Assembly: GCA_964364925.1 (NCBI GenBank)
Contig: CAYIOB010000038.1
Location: 1 to 7,882, forward strand
DNA from: JAMCZC01 sp964364925
Lineage (GTDB): Bacteria > Patescibacteriota > Microgenomatia > Levybacterales > UBA12049
Length of the DNA stretch: 7,882 bases
Reading direction: 5' to 3'
Shown here: positions 1-5,814 of the stretch, one piece after another
Layout of the letters: each line of letters begins with the position of its first letter
Position numbering within the stretch: the first letter of the stretch is position 1
Translations under genes and position numbers: made by a program
The notes under the pieces: model-generated
What the model was told of the DNA's origin: nothing
Database searches by the model: none
What the model saw: the letters and a program-made list of their open reading frames with translations, nothing else

Positions 1-319
1 CGAAGTTTTGTCCGCAAGATGTTTGCGAACTTTGACTGCAGGAACCTGTTGGAGCGCCAAGAGGACAGGGAGCCGTATCACCCTCGGCAAGACAATACCT
101 ACGGGCATTATATGCAGAAAATGATCCCCAGCCGGACTGGCTTACTTGGCGCATAGTTTCTATCCCTTGCTGAGCGTATTGAGTCGCCTGATTCTGATTT
201 TTTGTATATTGAGTGTTATTAAGAGCCGAAATAACAGCCACCGCTATGGCGGATAAAACAAGAACCGCGGCTCCCAGAGCAACTAAAGTTTCTATTAATG
301 TTTGGCCTTTTTCTGTCAT
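1..319 (-). CDS. Pseudopilin (PilV/GspI-like), 3' end cut by window edge
   Basis: Read from the ATG at 319-317, this frame is open to the left edge (106 full codons), so the C-terminus lies outside. The N-terminus has a very short leader, MTEKG, then QTLIETLVALGAAVLVL: a prepilin peptidase site (Gly5 before Gln6, Glu at +5) followed by the hydrophobic helix of class III-type pilins. Downstream, residues around 44-60 (NQNQATQYAQQGIETMRQVS) resemble the amphipathic helix of PilV/GspI-like minor pilins. The visible globular part carries several Cys. It follows the pilin at 321-806 with one base between stop and start (TAATATG), so translation is probably coupled. A GAGGG lies about 14 bases upstream of the ATG, rather far for a ribosome site. 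Minor pilin assignment is firm; the exact subfamily is not. Confidence 0.85.
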   Translation of the reverse strand, partial: MTEKGQTLIETLVALGAAVLVLSAIAVAVISALNNTQYTKNQNQATQYAQQGIETMRQVSQSGWGSFSAYNARRYCLAEGDTAPCPLGAPTGSCSQSSQTSCGQNF

Positions 320-320
320 A

Positions 321-806
321 TTATTTAATATTTCCCTCATTGTCTATTTTTATTGTTTTTGCTTGACTGTGCCCTGTCAGGACTATATTTCCCGCTCCAT
401 AAACGCCGCTGGTAATTATCGGAAAGAAAACAGAAATAGTGGTTGTTTGTCCTAAGTCAAGGTTAAATTTAATATTTCCATTATCCGGCAGAGTTGTCGT
501 TTGAATCAAATGAACTTCCGGACAAAAAACGCTTAAGCTATATGTCGTGGTTGAAAGAATATCTATCTGATACCCGTTAAGGGACCCTGAACACTGACTC
601 GGTTTTACCTGAGAACTCGCGCTGGATTTGGCTAAGTTTAAAGTTGACGCTAGCTTTACAGCAGCACTTTGAAGTGATTGAGCTCTGCTGTAGTTAACAA
701 ATGATGCGATGCCTGTTGTCGAAAGAATTGCAATTACCGTAAAAACAATAATCAGCTCAAGAAGGGTAAACCCTAAAGATAAACCTAATCTTTCTTTTAT
801 GTGCAT
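321..806 (-). CDS. Type IV pilin-like protein, GspH/FimT-like
   Basis: A 161-residue prepilin. The leader of 12 residues ends in Gly12, followed by FTLLELIIVF with Glu at +5, then a hydrophobic helix to about residue 35. A region rich in Ala/Ser/Leu (RAQSLQSAAVKLASTLNLAK) and a beta-rich C-terminal half with two Cys follow, as in GspH/FimT minor pilins. It is a stand-alone paralogue of the first ~190 residues of the large fusion just upstream (860-3055); long stretches such as LIQTTTLPDNGNIKFN are identical. It ends where the fusion continues into its Pro-Thr linker, so this copy shows the unfused form. Fifty-three bases separate it from the preceding stop. No clear Shine-Dalgarno precedes the ATG; a promoter-like sequence there would give a leaderless message. 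Role: a secreted, PilD-processed minor pilin, probably in pilus initiation or tip assembly. Confidence 0.88.
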   Translation of the reverse strand: MHIKERLGLSLGFTLLELIIVFTVIAILSTTGIASFVNYSRAQSLQSAAVKLASTLNLAKSSASSQVKPSQCSGSLNGYQIDILSTTTYSLSVFCPEVHLIQTTTLPDNGNIKFNLDLGQTTTISVFFPIITSGVYGAGNIVLTGHSQAKTIKIDNEGNIK

Positions 807-812
807 AGATTA

Positions 813-841
813 AGTATGATAAAGATGAATAATTATGTCAA
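813..841 (-). promoter_or_regulatory. Possible internal promoter ahead of the 321-806 pilin
   Basis: On the minus strand, a perfect TTGACA (836-841) is followed after 17 bases by CATACT (813-818), four of six matches to TATAAT. Initiation about seven bases downstream would fall at or beside the ATG of the next gene (806), giving a leaderless transcript, which fits the absence of a Shine-Dalgarno there. The match is by eye in AT-rich DNA, so this is only a candidate. Confidence 0.28.
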
Positions 842-859
842 TAAAGATGAGTCCGCGCA

Positions 860-3055
860 TTAATTAAGATTGGTATCGATGAAAGTCACTCCGGGCGGAT
901 TTGTTCCCTGAGAACTATAAAACCCTTTTTGTCCGCTTCCTATTGAAGTAATATTTTTCAAGACAATATTAGAAGTGGTTAAACCTTCTTCATATCTAAT
1001 TGCAAAAAAGCGTGAATTTGTAATTGTGCTATCTTCAAACCTAATATCATGAGAAAGATCATCCCAAAATATAACCCCATCATTTACACCAGAAATATTA
1101 AAGTTTCTCATTACTACATTATATGCTCCATAAACTCCTGTGATACCAAATCCATGTGTATAGAAATGGAATGCAGTATGAATTGGATTTGTAGTTGCTC
1201 CCTGTACTGTAACATTCTCAAATAGAATATCGTGCGTTCCACCATAAGAATCAGAGAAATAAATAGCGTGATCATTTACATTTGATCTAGTAGGATCATA
1301 GGCATATCCATGGAGAGTGTTAGTAAAGATAATATTACGTAACGTAATATGGTGCGGCCCAACGGTTAAATTATCCCTATTAGGACCACCAAAAATAACA
1401 ACACCTGTGTCTGTTGCATAGCCATCTGCAAATTTAAACCCATCCCATGTTTGATCATGAGCTCCACCAACAAAATTTAAAGCGTTGAAATAGGTCATGT
1501 TTCCACCACTAAAAGTAACTCCACCCTGAGTTTCGGCTCTTACAGTGATAGGTCTTGTTCTACTTGCATACGATGCCCCTATATAAAGTGAATTTGCTTG
1601 TTGTGATGTAGCTCCCTGTACTGTATATGTCCCGTTTGTTACAACAATCTCATCAACTGTATTGTCGGCTAAGTTTGTTTTTAAAGCGGCAATTGATGAG
1701 ACCGTGACGGTTTTAAGACCCGAAACAGGAGTAGGGGTAGGGGTTGAGGGGGGTGCTACGCCTCGGTTGTAATGATCAAGCACGATTGCCCCTGATAAAA
1801 CGGTGTTGTAGATAGCGACCTCATCAAGACGGCCGTTAAAGAACAGGCCGCTTCCAAATTTGCCCAAAGTGAGGGCGTCGGCCGTATTGGACAACGTCGC
1901 GTTCGTGACAGTTCCGGTATTATCGACGCCGTCTACGTAAAGCTTAGTCGTTGAGCCATTCTTTGTGATAACCAGGTGATGCCATACATTTGCGGCAAGG
2001 CTCGTATTGCCTTGGACAATCTCGGCGACATTGCCTTTAGCGAAGCGGTTTCGGTTGTTGTCGATTGACCAGTCGTAGGCGTTGGTACCCTTAGAAATGA
2101 TTTGATGTTGTGCTGTATCAACCCCGGTCCGTAAGGTCCACGCTTCAAGCGTGAACGGCCCGTCTCCGAGGTCAAGCGAGGCCGCGTCGGGAACGGTGAA
2201 ATACTCGGTCGAACCATCAAACGTAATTGCCGTGTTGGAGTCCCCGACGATGGCTCCCGTCTGCCCGTATGTGGGGGTTCCGCCGACGACCGTGACGTGG
2301 TTAGTGCCCTTGGAGTCCTGCGGATTGCCGCTGGCTTCGCCGAGTCTCCAGTGGGAAACAAGACCGGTGGTATTAAGAATTGTCTGACTGTAAGTTGAGG
2401 TAGGAACAGGAGTTGGTGTTGGTAGGGGAACTCCGCTTCCTGTAGGGGTGGGGGTAGAGATGGTTGGTGTAGGAGTAGGAGTAGGAGTAATTACGATATT
2501 CGTTTTCCCTAAGGTTATAATGCCTTGCGGATTAACTGTTATTGTTTTTGCTTGACCATGCCCTGTCAGGACTATATTTCCCGCACCATAAACGCCGCTG
2601 GTAATTATCGGAAAAAAAATAGAAGTAGTGGTTGTTTGTCCGGAAGCAAAGTTGAATTTAATATTTCCATTATCCGGCAGAGTTGTTGTTTGAATCAAAT
2701 AAGTTCCCAGGCAAACGGCGCTTAAGCTATATGTCGTGTTTGAAAGAATGTCTACCCTGTATCCGCTAAGCGCCTCATTCGCGCATTGGCTTGGCTTTAC
2801 CTGTGAATTCGCGTGGGATTTCGCCAAGCTTAAAGTTGAGGCTAAGCTTGCAGATGCAGTTTGAAACGACTGAGCTCTGCTGTAATTAACAAATGATGCT
2901 ATGCCGATTGTAGATAAAATTGAGATAACAGAAAAAACTATTATTAACTCCAGGAGCGTAAAGCCTTTATTGCTGAATTGCTGAATTGCCTGCCTCGCTC
3001 GCCTCGCGTCGAAGCGGGCCGGCTGGCGGGCTGAATTATTGAACTTAGTTTTCAT
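860..3055 (-). CDS. Large pilin-adhesin fusion: pilin + LamG-like + right-handed beta-helix
   Basis: 731 residues, far longer than a normal pilin (about 130-200). Order of parts: an unusually long leader (1-31) with an Arg-rich insert at about 9-23; cleavage site Gly31 then FTLLELIIVF with Glu36 at +5; a GspH/FimT-like pilin domain to about 185; a Pro-Thr linker at 190-221; a LamG/concanavalin-like domain at about 222-433 (VSHWRLGE near its start, WHHLVITKNGSTTKLYVDG at about 358-376, RLDEVAIYN near its end); a short Pro-Thr linker at 434-446; and a parallel beta-helix at about 447-731, with repeated rungs such as HHITLRNIIFTNT, HDILFENVTVQGA, YNVVMRNFNISG and HDIRFEDSTITN. LamG and beta-helix domains usually bind or cleave carbohydrate; no lyase active site can be assigned by eye, so binding is the safer inference. 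It probably sits on the cell surface as a PilD-processed minor, perhaps tip, pilin. It follows the pilin at 3084-3536 by 28 bases, with no evident Shine-Dalgarno. Confidence 0.9.
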   Translation of the reverse strand: MKTKFNNSARQPARFDARRARQAIQQFSNKGFTLLELIIVFSVISILSTIGIASFVNYSRAQSFQTASASLASTLSLAKSHANSQVKPSQCANEALSGYRVDILSNTTYSLSAVCLGTYLIQTTTLPDNGNIKFNFASGQTTTTSIFFPIITSGVYGAGNIVLTGHGQAKTITVNPQGIITLGKTNIVITPTPTPTPTISTPTPTGSGVPLPTPTPVPTSTYSQTILNTTGLVSHWRLGEASGNPQDSKGTNHVTVVGGTPTYGQTGAIVGDSNTAITFDGSTEYFTVPDAASLDLGDGPFTLEAWTLRTGVDTAQHQIISKGTNAYDWSIDNNRNRFAKGNVAEIVQGNTSLAANVWHHLVITKNGSTTKLYVDGVDNTGTVTNATLSNTADALTLGKFGSGLFFNGRLDEVAIYNTVLSGAIVLDHYNRGVAPPSTPTPTPVSGLKTVTVSSIAALKTNLADNTVDEIVVTNGTYTVQGATSQQANSLYIGASYASRTRPITVRAETQGGVTFSGGNMTYFNALNFVGGAHDQTWDGFKFADGYATDTGVVIFGGPNRDNLTVGPHHITLRNIIFTNTLHGYAYDPTRSNVNDHAIYFSDSYGGTHDILFENVTVQGATTNPIHTAFHFYTHGFGITGVYGAYNVVMRNFNISGVNDGVIFWDDLSHDIRFEDSTITNSRFFAIRYEEGLTTSNIVLKNITSIGSGQKGFYSSQGTNPPGVTFIDTNLN
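1718..1756 (-). repeat. Pro-Thr linker between LamG and beta-helix
   Basis: A short Pro/Thr/Ser run (PPSTPTPTPVSG) encoded by a degenerate hexamer repeat. It marks the boundary between the GC-rich LamG segment and the AT-rich beta-helix segment. Confidence 0.75.
2235..2446 (-). repeat. 212-bp perfect direct repeat, copy A
   Basis: Identical base for base, in the same orientation, to 4937-5148 (constant offset 2702). It encodes the end of the Pro-Thr linker and the first ~50 residues of the LamG domain. Identity stops abruptly on both sides: at 2234/4936 the LamG coding sequences diverge, and at 2447/5149 the linkers differ. Confidence 0.97.
2393..2488 (-). repeat. Pro-Thr linker between pilin and LamG
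   Basis: Residues 190-221 are almost all Pro, Thr, Ser, Val and Gly (TPTPTPTPTISTPTPTGSG and onward), encoded by repeated CCTACT-like hexamers. Gain or loss of one hexamer would add or remove one Pro-Thr pair without changing frame. It begins close to where the stand-alone paralogue at 321-806 stops. Confidence 0.85.
2539..2641 (-). repeat. Strongest nucleotide match to the neighbouring pilin gene
   Basis: These 103 bases match 350-452 without gaps with six mismatches counted by eye. They encode the C-terminal beta region of the pilin domain in both genes. The rest of the two pilin domains is clearly homologous but more diverged at DNA level, so this part is either more constrained or has been homogenised. 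Confidence 0.85.
2971..3044. repeat. Small GC-rich palindromic element with AT flanks, in frame in a pilin leader
   Basis: A GC-rich core (2988-3031) starts with GCCTGCC and ends with GGCGGGC; its two ends form an imperfect inverted repeat around a centre near TCGA. The core is flanked by TGAATT-type direct repeats on both sides. It lies inside the leader of the 860-3055 pilin and encodes the Arg/Ala-rich residues 9-23 (core) plus neighbours. The same architecture and the terminal CCTGCC...GGCGGG recur, in opposite orientation, at 6201-6236 inside pilD. Confidence 0.65.
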
Positions 3056-3083
3056 AGCAATTTAACAATATAACAATTATAGT

Positions 3084-3536
3084 TTACGGGTTTTGTACGG
3101 TATACGACCAATTGGTCGTACCATTACACGGTGGCACGTTTGCCGTATCTTTTTGGCTATCATTTGTGTTTTCCAAACAAGCAGTTATCAAATACGTGGT
3201 ACCTGCGGAGGAAAAAGCATAACTTCCTCCTAAAGCATCGCATGGAACCTTCTGCATATACGTTGTTCCGTTATATACAAAAGGCAAACCGCAGCTTGGT
3301 AACGAAAGCGCGTAACTGCTATTGTCTGCTCTGTAAATCTCCAAGGCAGATTGTATTTGCCTTAAATCCGATTTTCTCTGCGCATCCCTTGCTCTTTGCC
3401 TTACGCCTATAAAATTGGCCATAAGAAGAGTTGCCAAAACACCAATAATAGCAACAACTATAAGAAGCTCTATTAAAGTAAACCCAGCACCATCTTTTTT
3501 TACTTTGTTAATGAAATTTTTCATAATATTAAACAT
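3084..3536 (-). CDS. Type IV pilin, GspG/PilA-like
   Basis: 150 residues. An 18-residue positively charged leader (MFNIMKNFINKVKKDGAG) ends in Gly18 and is followed by FTLIELLIVVAIIGVLATLL with Glu23 at +5. The helix continues into GVRQRARDAQRKSDLRQIQSA, the typical GspG/PilA amphipathic helix, then a small globular domain with four Cys (in SLPSCGL, KVPCDAL, TACLEN, PPCNG) that could form two disulfides. AGAAG lies four bases before the chosen ATG; a second in-frame ATG (Met5, at 3524) would also leave a normal leader. The gene follows a 146-bp repetitive spacer and precedes the large beta-helix fusion by 28 bases. It is a PilD substrate exported to the pilus; whether it is the major subunit cannot be told. 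Confidence 0.9.
   Translation of the reverse strand: MFNIMKNFINKVKKDGAGFTLIELLIVVAIIGVLATLLMANFIGVRQRARDAQRKSDLRQIQSALEIYRADNSSYALSLPSCGLPFVYNGTTYMQKVPCDALGGSYAFSSAGTTYLITACLENTNDSQKDTANVPPCNGTTNWSYTVQNP
3103..3120. repeat. 18-bp perfect palindrome in pilin 3' coding end
   Basis: TACGACCAATTGGTCGTA reads identically on both strands. It lies about 20 bases before the stop of the 3084-3536 pilin and encodes part of GTTNWSY. As RNA it has no proper loop unless the central bases open. It could be a dyad binding site or chance. Confidence 0.6.
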
Positions 3537-3682
3537 ATTTCTTCTGAACTAATTAGTTTTGCACCAAAAGTGGTGCTGGGTAAATCCCTTGGGAGATCTA
3601 TGATTTATGATTGACGATTTATGATTTTTTATAATTTCTTTATTCATTAATCCTTAATTCTTTATTCATTAATCATTCTCGC
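3537..3682 (-). other. 146-bp spacer with AT-rich direct repeats and a hairpin
   Basis: This is the longest gap between genes in the window. It holds two copies of TTCTTTATTCATTAATC (3636-3652 and 3658-3674, 22 bases apart), a nearby pair of GATTTATGATT copies (3602-3612, 3616-3626), and a perfect 6-bp-arm hairpin GCACCA-AAAG-TGGTGC (3561-3576) about 25 bases before the next start codon. No T-run follows the hairpin in the transcribed direction, so it is not a standard terminator. I see no ORF and no convincing promoter. Confidence 0.75.
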
Positions 3683-4207
3683 CTATGGTGTGACATTCGG
3701 AGTAGATACTCCAAAATTACAAGTTCCTCCGCAAGCGTTAAGAGGGATGCTGTTTGTTGTTAGACTGGAACAGGTCCCACCGTTACACGCCTGTGGGTCA
3801 TTGCTACCTCTATCCAGACTAGCATAAAGATAATAAGATTGTCCAGTAGAGTAGTAAACGTAATTTTTAGAAGCTGTCGGGTCTTTAGGCAAAAGATTCA
3901 TGTATGGCTGCCACGATTTCCCCCAATCTATAACTGTTGAGCCGGGCGGAACAGTTATTCTGTAAAGCGGTGAGCTTACGGAAGACAATGGATATTTACC
4001 ATTATCTTGGTAATAGGCTTCTAAGGTCTTTTGCACCTGGGATAAATCCGATTTTCTTCTTGAATCATTTGCCTTTTGAAATTGAGCAATAGGATTAAGA
4101 GCAACTATTGAGCCCGCAGCCAAAATGGACAATATGCCTATTACGACAATTAGTTCAATTAATGTAAACCCTGAATTATTTTTTTTGTTTTTAAAATATT
4201 TTTTCAT
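3683..4207 (-). CDS. Type IV pilin, GspG-like
   Basis: 174 residues from the ATG at 4207, which overlaps the previous gene's stop (TAATG) and so implies coupled translation. A longer in-frame reading to 4279 exists, but would put about 24 unlikely residues before the Lys-rich leader MKKYFKNKKNNSG. Cleavage follows Gly13, then FTLIELIVVIGILSILAAG with Glu at +5. The segment NPIAQFQKANDSRRKSDLSQ and then KTLEAYYQDNGKYP are characteristic of GspG-like pseudopilins. The C-terminal part carries Cys pairs (QACNGGTCSS, NACGGTCNF) suited to disulfides. The stop is TAG, the only one seen here that is not TAA. The product should be a PilD-processed pilus subunit. Confidence 0.9.
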   Translation of the reverse strand: MKKYFKNKKNNSGFTLIELIVVIGILSILAAGSIVALNPIAQFQKANDSRRKSDLSQVQKTLEAYYQDNGKYPLSSVSSPLYRITVPPGSTVIDWGKSWQPYMNLLPKDPTASKNYVYYSTGQSYYLYASLDRGSNDPQACNGGTCSSLTTNSIPLNACGGTCNFGVSTPNVTP

Positions 4208-5814
4208 TAAAATTGGCAAGGCAATCCGGCGCAATTTGAACTGCAAACACAGGCGGTACTCCCTCCATGTATTTGACACTGATTTCCGGGATCAGAACCT
4301 AAGATGTTGCAAACAGCCGGCGTTCCCGTACATGCATAGTAGGTTGGGCAAGCAGTAGGAGTGGGGACAGGAGAGGGGGTTGGCGTTGGAACAGGCGTAG
4401 GCGTTGGAGCTGCCGTTGGAGTTGGGGTAGGCGTTGAGGGGGCTACACCTTTATTATAATGATCAAGCACAGTTGCGGCTGATAGGACAACATTATAGAT
4501 GGCTAGTTCATCGAGCGCCCCGCCCAGTCGCGCTGTTGTTCCTTCGCGGCCGATTTCCAGCACGCTCGCGGTGTTCTGGAGCGTCCTGCTCGTATCCATC
4601 AACGTCGTAACGTCAACCCCGTCTTTGTAGACTTTCATCGTCGTCGAGTTCGTACGGGTAACGACAAAGTGGTGCCACGTACCGTTGGCGGGAGTGGTGC
4701 CCGACTCCTTGGCGAGGACGGTAACCCCGGCCATCCCTAGTTCCCACTTGTCGTCGGTATTCGTCAAGGCGACGGCGTAAGCGTTAGTGCCCTTGTTGAC
4801 GGCGCCCGCCCAGGTTCCTGTGTCGGTATCGCGGCGAGCCCAGACCTCTATAGAGAACGGGCCATTGCCAAGGTCGAGAGATGCGGAGTCGGGGACAGTG
4901 AAGAAGTCGGCCGAAGCGTTGAAGTCGATTGCTTTATTGGAGTCCCCGACGATGGCTCCCGTCTGCCCGTATGTGGGGGTTCCGCCGACGACCGTGACGT
5001 GGTTAGTGCCCTTGGAGTCCTGCGGATTGCCGCTGGCTTCGCCGAGTCTCCAGTGGGAAACAAGACCGGTGGTATTAAGAATTGTCTGACTGTAAGTTGA
5101 GGTAGGAACAGGAGTTGGTGTTGGTAGGGGAACTCCGCTTCCTGTAGGAGTAGGGACAGGAGGAGTTGGCGTTGGAACGGGTGTTGAAGTCGGCGTTGCA
5201 AATAAAGGAGCCGGCAATGGATTTGCGGATATGTAAGCGCAATCTACTTTTCCCGATAATCTGCAATAGTTGTAGCCTAAACTTTGATAATTTACCGGCA
5301 AACAGTCAGACAGCTGGGTCAAAGGACAAGAGGTTTGTACGTCTTGAGCTGAAGATAATTTAGCAAATAGCACATTCCATTGGGGACATTGAGTTGTATC
5401 TGTTTGGTAAAGATATGATGGATTAGAGCCATTTGAAAAATCCGGATCTTGAGGAACTTTCCGCATATATATTATTGAACCGCTGCTAAACTGTGCTCCC
5501 ATTGTTAACGAAATCGGATAACAATTTTTATCGCTATAGTAAGTGTCAAGCGCGTTTATTATTTGAGATATATCATGCTGACGCTGTGCATTTTTTGCTT
5601 TCTGAATCTGCCTTATCGGATTAATAGTCACTATTAGAAAGGTGATAAGCACAGACAATATAATAATTACAACTACTAATTCTATTAGGGTAAACCCAAA
5701 AAAATTATTATTTTTGGAATTAATAAATCTCCATAAAAAAGGGCTAAAATTGTCCCTAATATTAAAAAGGGGCCAAAAGGAATTGTGTCCTTTATAGACC
5801 TTTTTTTTCGCCAT
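4207..5814 (-). CDS. Pilin fusion: pilin + LamG-like domain + Cys-rich tail
   Basis: 535 residues if begun at the ATG at 5814. Parts: a 40-residue leader ending in Gly40; FTLIELVVVIIILSVL with Glu45 at +5; NPIRQIQKAKNAQRQHDISQ and a GspG-like globular region to about 200 with several Cys; a Pro-Thr linker at 206-239; a LamG-like domain at about 241-457 (SHWRLGEASG near the start, WHHFVVTRTNSTTMKVYKDG at 380-399, LDELAIYN near the end); a second Pro-Thr linker at 458-488; and a compact tail of about 47 residues with eight Cys ending LPCQF. The role is probably a surface or tip adhesin; the tail is unrecognised, likely disulfide-stabilised. The start is uncertain: the leader is long, lacks a Shine-Dalgarno, and overlaps pilD by 130 bases in another frame. 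The frame is open further upstream to 5982, and an ATT at 5724 behind GGAG would give a normal nine-residue leader ending in Gly, but ATT starts are rare. Confidence 0.85.
   Translation of the reverse strand: MAKKKVYKGHNSFWPLFNIRDNFSPFLWRFINSKNNNFFGFTLIELVVVIIILSVLITFLIVTINPIRQIQKAKNAQRQHDISQIINALDTYYSDKNCYPISLTMGAQFSSGSIIYMRKVPQDPDFSNGSNPSYLYQTDTTQCPQWNVLFAKLSSAQDVQTSCPLTQLSDCLPVNYQSLGYNYCRLSGKVDCAYISANPLPAPLFATPTSTPVPTPTPPVPTPTGSGVPLPTPTPVPTSTYSQTILNTTGLVSHWRLGEASGNPQDSKGTNHVTVVGGTPTYGQTGAIVGDSNKAIDFNASADFFTVPDSASLDLGNGPFSIEVWARRDTDTGTWAGAVNKGTNAYAVALTNTDDKWELGMAGVTVLAKESGTTPANGTWHHFVVTRTNSTTMKVYKDGVDVTTLMDTSRTLQNTASVLEIGREGTTARLGGALDELAIYNVVLSAATVLDHYNKGVAPSTPTPTPTAAPTPTPVPTPTPSPVPTPTACPTYYACTGTPAVCNILGSDPGNQCQIHGGSTACVCSSNCAGLPCQF
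4351..4443 (-). repeat. Pro-Thr linker between LamG and Cys-rich tail
   Basis: Residues 458-488 are Pro-Thr repeats with occasional Ala, Val and Ser, encoded by degenerate hexamers. The linker starts at the same LamG boundary (DHYNKGVAP) as the corresponding linker in the beta-helix fusion (DHYNRGVAP), but leads to an unrelated C-terminal module. Confidence 0.85.
4937..5148 (-). repeat. 212-bp perfect direct repeat, copy B
   Basis: The second copy of the block at 2235-2446, with no mismatch over 212 bases. Downstream in the coding direction the two LamG domains share only their general pattern. Confidence 0.97.
5098..5199 (-). repeat. Pro-Thr linker between pilin and LamG
   Basis: Residues 206-239 of the pilin-LamG fusion are Pro-Thr/Pro-Val-Pro repeats. 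The LamG-proximal half is identical to the linker of the 860-3055 gene, while the pilin-proximal half differs. The join between shared and unshared sequence therefore lies inside the linker. Confidence 0.85.

Noticed and set aside
860..1720. Assignment of the beta-helix as a specific polysaccharide lyase
   Set aside because: The rung pattern is clear, but no family-specific catalytic set can be recognised by eye, so no enzyme activity is claimed.
3561..3576. Rho-independent terminator
   Set aside because: The stem is perfect but only 6 bp, and no T-run follows it in either direction.
3600..3675. CRISPR array
   Set aside because: Only two short AT-rich direct repeats with tiny spacing; no regular repeat-spacer pattern and no cas genes.
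2235..5148. Diversity-generating retroelement acting on the fusions
   Set aside because: There is no reverse transcriptase or template repeat in the window. The two copies are identical rather than varying at A positions, and LamG is not a usual variable-region fold.
4848..5201. Minus-strand frames overlapping the LamG coding regions (also 1933-2361, 5075-5266)
   Set aside because: They are alternate frames of the GC-rich LamG and linker DNA, low in complexity, with the real frame clearly assigned by LamG motifs.
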